DNA of 64,000 nt from Candidatus Vagococcus giribetii (GTDB taxonomy: Bacteria; Bacillota; Bacilli; Lactobacillales; Vagococcaceae): positions 61,406 to 125,405 of the forward strand of contig NZ_JAFLVX010000014.1 in NCBI RefSeq assembly GCF_017316185.1, written 5' to 3'. A program made the position numbers and the translations under genes. Below the pieces are notes generated by a model. That model made no database searches. It saw only the letters and a program-made list of their open reading frames with translations, and was not told the origin of the DNA. Positions 52,602 to 61,598 of this stretch are shown here, piece after piece; the first letter of the stretch is position 1, and each line of letters starts with the position of its first letter.

Positions 52602-53468
52602 ATGGCATTAGTATCAGCAACAGAAATGTTAAAAAAAGCTAGAGAAGGTCAATACGCAGTTGGGGCTTTCAATACAAACAACTTAGAGTGGACAAAAGCA
52701 ATCTTACAAGGTGCTCAAGAAGCAAATGCACCAGTAATGATCCAAACATCTATGGGAGCTGCTAAATACATGGGTGGCTACCAAGTTTGTTACGATATCG
52801 TAAAAGACTTAATCGATTCAATGGGAATTACAGTACCAGTAGCTTTACATTTAGATCATGGTGAATACGAAGATGCTTTAAAATGTATCGAAATTGGATA
52901 CACTTCTGTTATGTTTGATGGTTCTCATTTACCATTTGACGAAAACTTAGAAAAAGCTAAAGATGTAGTTGCTAAAGCTCACGCTGCAGGCGTTTCTGTA
53001 GAATGTGAAGTTGGAAGCATTGGTGGAGAAGAAGACGGAATCATCGGTTCTGGTGAATTAGCAGATCCAGCTGAATGTAAAGCAATGTCTGATACAGGTA
53101 TTGATTTCTTAGCAGCAGGTATTGGTAATATCCATGGTTCTTACCCAGAAAACTGGACTGGATTAAGCTTTGAAACATTAGAAGCTATCGCAGCAGTTAC
53201 TGATGGTAAACCATTAGTATTACACGGTGGATCAGGTATTCCTTTAGACCAAGTACAAAAAGCTATTTCTTTAGGTGTTTCAAAAATCAACGTAAACACT
53301 GAATGTCAAGAAGTATTTGCAGCAGCTACACGTAAATACATCGAAGAAGGTAAAGATTTAGAAGGTAAAGGCTTTGACCCTCGTAAATTATTAGCACCAG
53401 GATTTACTGCTGTAACTGAATTAGTTAAAGAGCGTATTGAATGGTTTGGTTCTACAAACAAAGCATAA
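52602..53468 (+). CDS. fba: Fructose-bisphosphate aldolase, class II
   Basis: This glycolytic zinc enzyme splits fructose-1,6-bisphosphate. The 288-residue barrel has the class II signature with zinc ligands in HLDHGEYEDALKCIEIGYTSVMFDGS (shortened: HLDHGEY), ECEVGSIGGEEDG and HGGSGIP. Codon use and the strong AGGAGG suggest high expression. murA and rho follow, as in the Bacillus fba-murAB-rho order. Confidence 0.96.
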   Translation: MALVSATEMLKKAREGQYAVGAFNTNNLEWTKAILQGAQEANAPVMIQTSMGAAKYMGGYQVCYDIVKDLIDSMGITVPVALHLDHGEYEDALKCIEIGYTSVMFDGSHLPFDENLEKAKDVVAKAHAAGVSVECEVGSIGGEEDGIIGSGELADPAECKAMSDTGIDFLAAGIGNIHGSYPENWTGLSFETLEAIAAVTDGKPLVLHGGSGIPLDQVQKAISLGVSKINVNTECQEVFAAATRKYIEEGKDLEGKGFDPRKLLAPGFTAVTELVKERIEWFGSTNKA

Positions 53469-53476
53469 TTAATTTT

Positions 53477-53506
53477 AAAAAGACTGACCTTGTGTCGGTC
53501 TTTTTT
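53477..53506 (+). terminator. Terminator after fba
   Basis: AAAAAGACTGAC and GTCGGTCTTTTT pair with one G-U, then T residues. Confidence 0.88.
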
Positions 53507-53553
53507 CCTTTTAGAGATAAAACCATCTATCGCTTTTTTTAACGCGTGGTTTA

Positions 53554-53562
53554 TGGTAAAAT
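53554..53562 (+). promoter_or_regulatory. Extended -10 promoter of murA
   Basis: TGGTAAAAT has the TGN extended -10 form; a start at about 53569 would place a terminator hairpin in the leader. Confidence 0.4.
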
Positions 53563-53595
53563 GTCATTGGTTAATAAAATATTGATGAAACTTGT

Positions 53596-53622
53596 AGCTG
53601 CTTGTAAAAAAGCAGCTTTTTT
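53596..53622 (+). terminator. Terminator-like hairpin in the murA leader
   Basis: AGCTGCTT and AAGCAGCT pair perfectly around GTAAAA, then TTTTT. It lies after the likely murA promoter and 30 bases before the ATG, so it may be an attenuator. Confidence 0.6.
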
Positions 53623-53651
53623 AAAGTATAAAGTGAGGATATATAATCATA

Positions 53652-54917
53652 ATGAAAAAATTAGTAATTAATGGCGGAAAGAAGCTAAAAGGTGAAGTTA
53701 AAATAAGTGGAGCAAAAAATAGTGCAGTTGCCTTAATTCCAGCAGCTATTTTAGCGGACTCACCAGTTATATTAGAAGGTGTTCCTGATATTAAAGATGT
53801 GCATTCATTAAAAGAAATTTTAGAGTTAATGGGTGTTAGTGTAAGTTTTGAAAACAACCGTATGAAAATAGATCCATCAAACATGAAATCAACTCCAATG
53901 CCAAGTGGTAAAATTCAAAGTTTAAGAGCTTCATATTATTTTATGGGAGCTTTATTAGCTAAGTTTAATGAAGGGGTTGTTGGTTTACCTGGTGGATGTT
54001 ACTTAGGACCAAGACCGATTGATTTACATATTAAAGGCTTTGAAGCATTAGGTGCAACTGTTACAACTGAAAATGGTGCGACTTACTTGAATGCTGATGA
54101 AGGCTTAAAAGGTACTCGAATCTACATGGATATGGTATCTATTGGAGCGACTATTAACGTTATGCTAGCAGCTGTAAAAGCTGAGGGAAGAACAGTTATT
54201 GAAAATGCAGCAAGAGAACCAGAAATTATTGATGTTGCCACACTTTTAAACAACATGGGTGCTAATATCCGTGGTGCTGGTACAAATGAAATCCGAATTG
54301 ACGGAGTGAAAGAATTACATGGTTGTCGTCATTCAATTATTCCTGACCGTATTGAAGCAGGTACTTATTTAGCAATGGCAGCAGCTTACGGTGAAGGTGT
54401 AACAGTTAAAAACGTGATTCATGAACATTTAGAGAGTTTTATCGCTAAATTAACAGAGATGGGTGTTAACTTAACAATTGAAGAAGATTCAATTACGGTT
54501 CATCCAACACCGAAGTTAAAACCTGTTAATGTGACAACAGTTCCTTACCCAGGTTTTGCCACAGATTTACAACAACCAATCACACCATTACTCCTATTAA
54601 CAAACGGTACAAGTATTGTAATGGATACGATCTATGAAGCGCGTGTTAATCATATTCCAGAATTAGTGAGAATGGGCGCAAATGCAAGTATTGAAGGTAA
54701 CATGATTGTTATTAATGGTAACCCTGATTTACAACTTGAAGGTGCTGAAGTTATGGCTAGTGATTTGCGTGCTGGTGCTTGTTTAGTCATCGCTGGTGTT
54801 ATGGCAAATGGAACAACTAAAATTTCAAACGTAGGTAATATTTTACGTGGATATGATAGCATTATTGAAAAATTAACAGGTTTAGGTGCAGATATCCGCA
54901 TGGAAGAAACGGAGTAA
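53652..54917 (+). CDS. murA: UDP-N-acetylglucosamine 1-carboxyvinyltransferase
   Basis: MurA adds enolpyruvate to UDP-GlcNAc, the first committed step of peptidoglycan synthesis and the fosfomycin target. The 421-residue protein has the PEP-binding Cys116 in GGCYLGPRP, so it is expected to be fosfomycin-sensitive. [16 protein letters not shown] is at the start. Its place between fba and rho corresponds to the second Firmicutes paralogue (murAB/murZ); another murA is likely elsewhere. Confidence 0.96.
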   Translation: MKKLVINGGKKLKGEVKISGAKNSAVALIPAAILADSPVILEGVPDIKDVHSLKEILELMGVSVSFENNRMKIDPSNMKSTPMPSGKIQSLRASYYFMGALLAKFNEGVVGLPGGCYLGPRPIDLHIKGFEALGATVTTENGATYLNADEGLKGTRIYMDMVSIGATINVMLAAVKAEGRTVIENAAREPEIIDVATLLNNMGANIRGAGTNEIRIDGVKELHGCRHSIIPDRIEAGTYLAMAAAYGEGVTVKNVIHEHLESFIAKLTEMGVNLTIEEDSITVHPTPKLKPVNVTTVPYPGFATDLQQPITPLLLLTNGTSIVMDTIYEARVNHIPELVRMGANASIEGNMIVINGNPDLQLEGAEVMASDLRAGACLVIAGVMANGTTKISNVGNILRGYDSIIEKLTGLGADIRMEETE

Positions 54918-54922
54918 GCAAT

Positions 54923-56194
54923 ATGGCTGACTATTTAACGATGGGTGAGTTGGAAAACAAGACTCTAAAAGACATTTATGCTTATGCAAAAGAGTTTAAA
55001 ATTCCTTATTATAGTCAAATGAATAAAAAGGAATTGTCTCTTGCGGTTATTAGAGCCCAAGCAGAAAAACAAGGCTTCTTCATGATGGAAGGAGTTCTTG
55101 ATATTGTCTCTCAAGATGGCTATGGATTCTTGCGACCAATTAACTACACATCTAGTAAAGAGGATATTTATATTTCAACTTCTCAAATTCGTCGTTTTGG
55201 CTTAAGAAACGGTGATAAAGTAGCTGGTAAAGCACGTCCTCCTAAAGAGAGTGAACGTTATTATGGCTTAATGCATGTTGAAACAGTTAATGGGAAAAAC
55301 CCTGAGGAAGCGAAAGAGCGTCCTCATTTTCCAGCATTAACAGCACTTTATCCAGATAAGCAAATCAAACTAGAAACGCATAAAAGTCGTTTAGCGACAC
55401 GAATGATTGATATTTTTGCCCCTGTAGGCTTTGGTCAACGTGGTTTAATTGTTGCTCCACCAAAAGCAGGTAAAACAAGTGTCATTAAAGAAATCGCTAA
55501 TGGTATTAGTAAAAACTATCCTGAAGTGGAGTTAATCGTTTTACTAATTGATGAACGACCAGAAGAAGTGACGGATATTGAGAGAAGTGTTAAAGGAGAA
55601 GTGGTTTCTTCGACATTCGATCAACAACCAGAAAATCATACACGTGTAGTTGAACTAGTGTTAGACCGAGCTCTTCGCTTAGTAGAGGACAAACGTGATG
55701 TTGTCATTTTAATGGATAGTATTACTAAATTGGCAAGAGCTTATAACTTAGTCGTGCCACCAAGTGGTCGAACACTTAGTGGTGGGGTGGATCCAGCTTC
55801 ATTCTATAAACCAAAACGTTTCTTTGGTTCGGCAAGAAACATTGAAGAAGGTGGAAGTTTAACGATTCTTGCTACTGCTTTAGTTGATACAGGTAGTCGT
55901 ATGGATGACGTTATTTATGAAGAATTCAAAGGAACAGGTAATATGGAACTCCATTTATCTCGTGAATTATCTGAAAGACGTGTGTTTCCAGCGATTAATA
56001 TCAAACGTTCAGGAACAAGAAAAGAAGAGTTGCTCATTTCTCCAGAAAAACTGGAAGAAGTTTGGAAATTGCGTCGCAATATGAAAGGTGACTCAATTGA
56101 TTACACGAATCAGTTTTTAAATGTCTTGAAAAAAACCGATAATAATGAGGCTTTTTATCAAACGTTTAAAGACGTTTCTTTTAAAAAAAAGTAA
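54923..56194 (+). CDS. rho: Transcription termination factor Rho
   Basis: Rho is the hexameric RNA helicase that ends transcription. The 423-residue protein has an N-terminal Rho-N domain, a cold-shock RNA-binding domain with [16 protein letters not shown], Walker A PPKAGKTS (about 178), [14 protein letters not shown] and [14 protein letters not shown]. It follows murA after 5 bases and is co-transcribed. Confidence 0.97.
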   Translation: MADYLTMGELENKTLKDIYAYAKEFKIPYYSQMNKKELSLAVIRAQAEKQGFFMMEGVLDIVSQDGYGFLRPINYTSSKEDIYISTSQIRRFGLRNGDKVAGKARPPKESERYYGLMHVETVNGKNPEEAKERPHFPALTALYPDKQIKLETHKSRLATRMIDIFAPVGFGQRGLIVAPPKAGKTSVIKEIANGISKNYPEVELIVLLIDERPEEVTDIERSVKGEVVSSTFDQQPENHTRVVELVLDRALRLVEDKRDVVILMDSITKLARAYNLVVPPSGRTLSGGVDPASFYKPKRFFGSARNIEEGGSLTILATALVDTGSRMDDVIYEEFKGTGNMELHLSRELSERRVFPAINIKRSGTRKEELLISPEKLEEVWKLRRNMKGDSIDYTNQFLNVLKKTDNNEAFYQTFKDVSFKKK

Positions 56195-56223
56195 TTGCTA
56201 ATTTGAATTAGCCATGTTAGAAT
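56195..56223 (+). promoter_or_regulatory. Promoter of rpmE2
   Basis: TTGCTA, 17 bases, then TAGAAT with TGT extended -10. It begins immediately after the rho stop. Confidence 0.6.
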
Positions 56224-56241
56224 AGTAGCGTTGTATAATAA

Positions 56242-56266
56242 CTCTGTTTCAGCAAATGAAGCAGGG
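56242..56266 (+). promoter_or_regulatory. Hairpin in the rpmE2 leader
   Basis: CTCTGTTTCA and TGAAGCAGGG pair around GCAAA (two G-U), ending just before the AAAGGAG ribosome site. It may be a ribosomal-protein autoregulatory leader for L31. Confidence 0.4.
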
Positions 56267-56284
56267 CAAAGGAGAGAAATAATT

Positions 56285-56548
56285 ATGAAACAAGGAATTC
56301 ATCCAGAATACCATCCAGTAATTTTCATGGACACTCAAACAGGGTTCAAATTCTTATCTGGATCAACAAAACACTCAGAAGAAACTATCGAATGGGAAGA
56401 TGGTAACACTTACCCAGTAATCCGTGTGGAAATCACATCTGATTCACATCCATTCTATACAGGACGTCAAAAATTCACTCAAGCAGACGGACGTGTGGAT
56501 CGTTTCAACAAAAAATACGGTCTCAAAGACGAAAACGCTGCAGAGTAA
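56285..56548 (+). CDS. rpmE2: 50S ribosomal protein L31 type B
   Basis: The 87-residue protein starts [16 protein letters not shown] and ends with an acidic tail. It lacks the CxxC zinc pair of type A L31, so it is the zinc-free type B form. In Bacillus the type B form is expressed under zinc limitation; no Zur box is evident here. The ATG follows AAAGGAG. It lies after rho, a common arrangement. Confidence 0.95.
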   Translation: MKQGIHPEYHPVIFMDTQTGFKFLSGSTKHSEETIEWEDGNTYPVIRVEITSDSHPFYTGRQKFTQADGRVDRFNKKYGLKDENAAE

Positions 56549-56562
56549 TCTTAAGCGTAAAG

Positions 56563-56620
56563 AACATTGTTATAACAATGTTTCAAGAGGTTATCCATTC
56601 GTGGATAATCTCTTTTTTTG
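56563..56620 (+). terminator. Double hairpin terminator after rpmE2
   Basis: AACATTG-TTATAA-CAATGTT (56563-56582) is followed by AGAGGTTATCCA-TTCG-TGGATAATCTCT (56586-56613) and a T tract. The second hairpin is the terminator. Confidence 0.85.
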
Positions 56621-56698
56621 TTGGTGGGAATGTTGTTTCAATTAGTAACTCAAAAACCCAATCAGTTAATTTTGGTATCACTTTAAAGAAAAAATAAA

Positions 56699-56726
56699 TT
56701 TACCCTAAAAAGGGGTATGTTATAAT
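56699..56726 (+). promoter_or_regulatory. Promoter of nadE with internal palindrome
   Basis: TTTACC, 16 bases, then TATAAT with TGT extended -10. The palindrome TACCC-TAAAAAG-GGGTA (56701-56717) spans the end of the -35 and the spacer, a typical repressor site position. Confidence 0.55.
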
Positions 56727-56748
56727 GTTTTTATTAAGGAGAGATGAC

Positions 56749-57579
56749 ATGCGCACATTACAGAAACTAATCATAAATGAGTTACAGGTGACACCTTCTA
56801 TCGAGGCAGCTATTGAAGTGAGAGATAGAATAGATTTTATGAAACAATATTTAAGAAAACACCCCTTCATCAAATCCCTAGTTCTAGGTATTAGTGGAGG
56901 ACAAGATTCAACCTTAGCAGGGAAATTGGCTCAGCTAGCTATTTCTGAGATGAGAGAAGAAACACAAGATAATAGTTATCAATTTGTTGCCATTCGTTTA
57001 CCTTACGGACAGCAAAATGATGAGGAAGATGCTAAAAAAGCATTAGCATTTATTCAGGCGGATCAAGAGTATATCGTTAATATCAAACCGGCTGTTGATG
57101 CTCTAGTGGCTGAATTAAAAGAGATGAGCGATTTGAGTGTTAGTGATTTTAATAAAGGTAACATCAAAGCTCGTCAACGTATGATTGTGCAATATGCTAT
57201 TGCTGGAGAATATAACGGTGCGGTCTTAGGAACAGATCATGCAGCAGAAGCGGTCACAGGTTTTTACACTAAATTTGGTGATGGTGCAGCCGATTTGTTA
57301 CCTTTATCTGGTTTAAATAAAAGACAAGGTCGCCAGTTATTACGCTTTTTAGAAGCAGATGACAGTTTGTATTTAAAAGTTCCTACAGCAGATTTAGAAG
57401 AAAATAAACCAATGGTAGCTGATGAAGATGCTTTAGGTGTTAGCTATGATGAGATTGATGATTACCTAGAAGGAAAAGAGGTCTCTGATCAAGCAGCAAC
57501 GACAATTGAAGGTTGGTTTACTAAAACAACACATAAGCGTCATTTACCAATTACACCAAAAGATACTTTTTGGAAGTAA
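56749..57579 (+). CDS. nadE: NH3-dependent NAD+ synthetase
   Basis: NadE amidates nicotinic acid adenine dinucleotide to NAD+. The ATG at 56749 follows AAGGAGA. The 276-residue enzyme has the PP-loop SGGQDS (49-54), [12 protein letters not shown] and [19 protein letters not shown]. No glutaminase domain is present. It lies 14 bases before the LTA-synthase-like gene, so they are probably co-transcribed, although no functional link is known. Confidence 0.96.
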   Translation: MRTLQKLIINELQVTPSIEAAIEVRDRIDFMKQYLRKHPFIKSLVLGISGGQDSTLAGKLAQLAISEMREETQDNSYQFVAIRLPYGQQNDEEDAKKALAFIQADQEYIVNIKPAVDALVAELKEMSDLSVSDFNKGNIKARQRMIVQYAIAGEYNGAVLGTDHAAEAVTGFYTKFGDGAADLLPLSGLNKRQGRQLLRFLEADDSLYLKVPTADLEENKPMVADEDALGVSYDEIDDYLEGKEVSDQAATTIEGWFTKTTHKRHLPITPKDTFWK

Positions 57580-57593
57580 AAGAGAGGTGAGGA

Positions 57594-59414
57594 ATGAAGT
57601 TTATAAAAAAAATTAAATCATCTCATTCACTATGGATTGGACTGGTTGCTAGTTTTATCCTAGTCTTTTTAAGTAATTATTATTTGCAATTATCAGAAAA
57701 TAGTTGGTCGCTTGAGTTAGCTACTAAGTTTGCCTTTTCATGGCATACTGAAAAATTTCTACTAGGTTGTTTTGTATTATTAGTATTAGATTTATTTATT
57801 GTCTCAGTAGCAGGGTCTTTCTTTGTGGGAAATCTCTTTTATGTTGTGGGTATTATTTTATTAGGGATTGCTAATAGCTTAAAACTTTCATATCGTATGG
57901 AGCCAATTTATCCAGAAGATTTAAAAATGATTGTTGAATGGGGCATGTTGCGAGATATATTAGGTTGGGTATTATTTTTACTGTTTATATGTGTCGTATT
58001 TGCCCTTATAGGAACACTTATTTATTCGTTTTACCATTCCTTAAAATTATCACCACGCCTTCAAAGAATTCGAATTGTGACTCTAGTGGTTACTTTATTT
58101 TTAATGGTTTATATTAGTCATTTTAATGATCCGAATAATTTGTTAAGAAAAGCCTACAACCGCACAGCAAAGTGGATTCCTTATAGCCAAAAAATGAATT
58201 ATTACAACACAGGATTTGTTGGAGGTTTTCTTTTTAACCTTCAAGTCGAAGGGATGGAAAAACCAGAAGGCTATTCAAAAGAAGCCATCCAATCAATAAT
58301 GACAAAGTATGATGCTAAGGCTGATAAAGTTAATAAAGAAAAGAAAACTGGAGAACAACCAAATGTGGTTTATATTATGTCTGAAAGTTTTTCTGATCCT
58401 TTGAAGCTAAAAGGAATTAATATGACTCCAGACCCTTTAAAAGACTACCGAGAAGTAGCTAGTGAGGGGATTTATCAAGGTCAAATGCTCTCTCAGAATT
58501 ACGGTGGGGGAACAGCTAATATTGAGTTTGAAGCACTAACGGGTTTTTCAATGGGCTTATTAAATCCGCAAATGACAACACCTTATACGATGATGTTGCC
58601 AAAAGAAAAAGAGTTTCCTTCTATTGTATCTACTTTGAAACAGCAAAACTATGAAGCAACTGCTATTCATCCTTATAACACATCTATGTACAAGAGAAAA
58701 GACGTGTATCAAACATTTGGATTTGATGGTTTTATTGATGAAAAAACGATGACTTATCAAGACAAGTTATCGACTGCTGGTTATATTTCAGATGAGTCAG
58801 CGTTTAAAGAAGTGCTATCCTTGTTAAAAGAGGATAAGAATCCCCAATTTGTTCATCTTGTTACCATGCAAACCCACATGCCTTATACCAATAAATATGA
58901 GCATTCAGATTATCAAATGAGTGGTGAAACTAAAGGCAAAGGTATCGAAAATTACGCTCAAGATATTGCTTATACTTCTGAAGCGTTAGAAGCATTCATC
59001 AAAGAAACGAAACAATTAGATCGTCCAACAGTAGTTGTTTTTTGGGGAGATCATTTACCTGGTATTTATCCAGATGATGTATTGGCTGATAATGAAGAAG
59101 TCACGGCTCATTTAACAGAGTATTTTGTTTATGACAGTCGAGATAATTCGCCAACAAAAGAAACAGTCATTAGTCCTTTTTATTTTCCAAGTCTAGTAGG
59201 TCAATCAGAAGGGATTAAGACAACAGGCTTTTTAGAATTACTTCAAGAAGTTCATGCCTTTTTACCAGCTTTTGAAAAAGACCAGTATTTCTATGATAAC
59301 TCTTGGCAAAAAGAAGCTTCTCTTTCTAAAGAAGAGGAAGCCATTTTTCGTGAGTATGAGTTGATTCAGTATGATATGGTATCGGGTGAGAAATACAGCA
59401 AAGCCTTTTTCTAG
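57594..59414 (+). CDS. LTA synthase family protein (membrane phosphoglycerol transferase)
   Basis: The 606-residue protein has five N-terminal membrane helices (about 12-30, 55-75, 80-98, 120-147 and 158-176) and an extracellular sulfatase-fold domain. Metal-binding Glu264 lies in MSESFSD, the catalytic Thr307 in GGGTANIEFEALTG, and HTxMPY-like QTHMPYTNKY and WGDHLPG provide further ligands. This family polymerises or adds glycerol phosphate from phosphatidylglycerol to lipoteichoic acid. It is somewhat shorter than housekeeping LtaS, so it may be a secondary paralogue. Confidence 0.88.
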   Translation: MKFIKKIKSSHSLWIGLVASFILVFLSNYYLQLSENSWSLELATKFAFSWHTEKFLLGCFVLLVLDLFIVSVAGSFFVGNLFYVVGIILLGIANSLKLSYRMEPIYPEDLKMIVEWGMLRDILGWVLFLLFICVVFALIGTLIYSFYHSLKLSPRLQRIRIVTLVVTLFLMVYISHFNDPNNLLRKAYNRTAKWIPYSQKMNYYNTGFVGGFLFNLQVEGMEKPEGYSKEAIQSIMTKYDAKADKVNKEKKTGEQPNVVYIMSESFSDPLKLKGINMTPDPLKDYREVASEGIYQGQMLSQNYGGGTANIEFEALTGFSMGLLNPQMTTPYTMMLPKEKEFPSIVSTLKQQNYEATAIHPYNTSMYKRKDVYQTFGFDGFIDEKTMTYQDKLSTAGYISDESAFKEVLSLLKEDKNPQFVHLVTMQTHMPYTNKYEHSDYQMSGETKGKGIENYAQDIAYTSEALEAFIKETKQLDRPTVVVFWGDHLPGIYPDDVLADNEEVTAHLTEYFVYDSRDNSPTKETVISPFYFPSLVGQSEGIKTTGFLELLQEVHAFLPAFEKDQYFYDNSWQKEASLSKEEEAIFREYELIQYDMVSGEKYSKAFF

Positions 59415-59425
59415 ATAGAATTAAG

Positions 59426-59465
59426 AAAAGTAATGCTTCTTATTTTGGAAGCATTACTTTTTTTG
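59426..59465 (+). terminator. Terminator after the LTA-synthase-like gene
   Basis: AAAAGTAATGCTTC and GAAGCATTACTTTT pair perfectly with an 8-base loop and T tract. Confidence 0.9.
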
Positions 59466-59556
59466 TAAACCTTGATATAATAGGCTTGCAACTAAAAAGT
59501 TCGTTACTTTTTTGATACCAGTTGGTAGGATTTAGGTATAAAAGGAGTGAGTTATT

Positions 59557-60405
59557 ATGATTATTTCAAGTAACATTAAAAAGTATCGAGAAGAAAAAAA
59601 TTACACACAAGAAGAGTTAGCAGCTCATATGAATATTTCAAGACAGTCTATTTCCAAGTGGGAAAGAGGAGATAGTCTTCCAAGTATTGATAATTTAATT
59701 AGTCTAAGTGATTTACTTGATTTATCTTTAGATGAATTGATTTTAAATAAAGGAGAATTACTACTGCCAATTCATTACGGAAAATTTAAGTCACGTATTA
59801 CCTTTGTATTATGGATGAGCTTTCCTTTACTATTATTTATTTGTGGGTTATTTTCTTTGAACTATCCAGGCTATAGTGTCACATTAATGCTATTTAGTTT
59901 TTGGATAGCAGGCATGATTCAAGAAGTTGGTTACGTTGATTTGAGACGTATGTACAACTATTTTACTGTAACGAAAGTAGGTATCGAGTCTTTTCAGCCT
60001 AAATCCTATCGCCCTAAGTTAATCAGAGAAATCCAAGCTCTATTTGGTAAAAGAGAGACACAAATGACTACCTATCAAGAAATTGCTAAGATGGAAATTT
60101 ATTTTAACAATCAAGGATTTCAAGGACATAATACTACTGTTGCTTATCGTCCAAGACAGTTTTTCTATAATCGAGAATGGTTTGAGTTAGTTCTTCACTT
60201 GAAAAATGGAGAACTTATTAGACTTAATCTAGACCGAGCTTATTCTCCAGATTCAGATGAAAGACGTTACTTTTGTGCGATGTTTGATTTCTTTCAATCA
60301 AGAGGAATTCAAATTGTTGATGAGTACCACATTTTAAATAGTATTCAAAATGAATACAGTTTAATTGAAGAGGCTTATAAGTTGAAGAATACGGAAAACA
60401 AATAA
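59557..60405 (+). CDS. XRE-family regulator with membrane segments
   Basis: The 282-residue protein has an N-terminal HTH_3 domain (about 5-62, NYTQEELAAHMNISRQSISKWE), two membrane helices (about 80-100 and 104-125) and a cytosolic C-terminal domain of about 150 residues that I do not recognise. AAAGGAG precedes the ATG. Membrane-anchored XRE regulators of this kind are common in Lactobacillales, with unknown signals. Monocistronic. Confidence 0.8.
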   Translation: MIISSNIKKYREEKNYTQEELAAHMNISRQSISKWERGDSLPSIDNLISLSDLLDLSLDELILNKGELLLPIHYGKFKSRITFVLWMSFPLLLFICGLFSLNYPGYSVTLMLFSFWIAGMIQEVGYVDLRRMYNYFTVTKVGIESFQPKSYRPKLIREIQALFGKRETQMTTYQEIAKMEIYFNNQGFQGHNTTVAYRPRQFFYNREWFELVLHLKNGELIRLNLDRAYSPDSDERRYFCAMFDFFQSRGIQIVDEYHILNSIQNEYSLIEEAYKLKNTENK

Positions 60406-60489
60406 ACAATAGAGTAAAAAGAAAGCTTTATCTTTTTCTTAAAACAAGTTAAACTAGGTGAGAGAGTATTTTAAGAAAGAGGGATTATA

Positions 60490-60930
60490 TTGAAAAAACC
60501 AAATTTAGGATTCTATATTCAAAAAATAAATGATGTGGTAACGGCTTCTGAAACAGTAGGAGAAGAAATGAACCCATCATATGAAACAGTTAGAACAGCG
60601 ATTGACACGGATAAAGTATCAGAATTATCTACTGAAGAATTAACTAAAACAAAGGACTTGTTCTTAAGTGGAACAGATAAGTACCGAGAATTATTGGCAC
60701 AAATTAATGGGTTAAAAGCTCCAGCAAAAGTAATGGGAATTCACAAAAAGTTAGAGAAAGCATTCACTGAATATGTTGAAGGATGCCAAGAAATGGTTGA
60801 TTCAATTGATGCTGATAATAAGACAGTGAATGTTGAGATGTTTAACGCATCAGAATCAAAACAAGATGAAGCAACAGATACGATTTCATTTTGTATTCAA
60901 CGTGTAACACAATTAGTTTTAGGCAAATAA
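60490..60930 (+). CDS. Conserved-looking helical protein of unknown function
   Basis: The 146-residue product starts at TTG behind AGAGGG. I do not recognise it. It appears soluble and mostly helical, with no signal peptide or membrane segment. It is rich in Thr, Glu and Lys, with one Cys in ECQ-like EGCQEMVDS and one in SFCIQRV. Composition and codon use resemble the neighbours, and a terminator follows, supporting a real gene. Confidence 0.65.
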   Translation: MKKPNLGFYIQKINDVVTASETVGEEMNPSYETVRTAIDTDKVSELSTEELTKTKDLFLSGTDKYRELLAQINGLKAPAKVMGIHKKLEKAFTEYVEGCQEMVDSIDADNKTVNVEMFNASESKQDEATDTISFCIQRVTQLVLGK

Positions 60931-60940
60931 TACGAATAAA

Positions 60941-60976
60941 TGGGGTTGATTCATTAGTGAGTCAGTCCCACTTTTT
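60941..60976 (+). terminator. Terminator after the helical protein gene
   Basis: TGGGGTTGATTCA and TGAGTCAGTCCCA pair over 13 positions with three G-U pairs around TTAG, then a T run. Confidence 0.8.
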
Positions 60977-61056
60977 GTATTTATCAGTCTTAAGTATGTG
61001 TTATCTTGATAAAAAAAATGGTAGGATAAAATTATGTTAGGAAAGTGTGAAAAATA

Positions 61057-61578
61057 ATGACAGTTAGAATCGCAAAGCAAGAAGACTTTAACGTGTTAGA
61101 TGAGGCACTAAAAGAAACAGCTAAACGCTTAAAGCGTAAGGGTTCCACTCAGTGGGCTCATATATTAACAAATGAAGAAGCAAGTACTTTAAAGATGAGG
61201 CTTTCAAAAGGTGAGGTATTAATCATCGAAGAAGGCCCTTACATGGTTGGCATGTGTTATTTGTACGAAGAGCCAAATGAATGGGATTATTCATTATGGC
61301 AAAAAGAAACAGAATCAGGTAATTATTATTTACATAAAGTCGTTGTTAGAGATTTGTTTGTTGGTAAACAATATGGTCAAAAGATATTAAAAGAAGTTAT
61401 TAATTGGGTCAAAAGTCATCAAGGTCAACGTATTTTACTAGACTGCAAGGCAGATGTGGCTTATCTTAATGAGTTCTATCAAAAATCAGGATTTAAATTT
61501 GTATCTTCACGTTATAAGGGAGAATTTGAAGAGTTATTTGCAGATTTTAATCTATATGAATATCTTATCCATCAATAA
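61057..61578 (+). CDS. GNAT-family N-acetyltransferase
   Basis: The 173-residue protein shows the GNAT fold. YYLHKVVVRDLFVGKQYGQKILKEVI holds the acetyl-CoA loop (VGKQYGQK in place of QxxGxG/A), and NEFYQKSGFKFV lies at the C-terminal beta-alpha motif. Substrate unknown. It is followed after 20 bases by the P-type ATPase gene, so the two may share a transcript. Confidence 0.83.
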   Translation: MTVRIAKQEDFNVLDEALKETAKRLKRKGSTQWAHILTNEEASTLKMRLSKGEVLIIEEGPYMVGMCYLYEEPNEWDYSLWQKETESGNYYLHKVVVRDLFVGKQYGQKILKEVINWVKSHQGQRILLDCKADVAYLNEFYQKSGFKFVSSRYKGEFEELFADFNLYEYLIHQ

Positions 61579-61598
61579 CAAATGATTGGGGTATAAGT

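Noticed and set aside
53621..53884. Minus-strand frame at the murA start
   Set aside because: It overlaps the conserved N-terminus of MurA and has no ribosome site.
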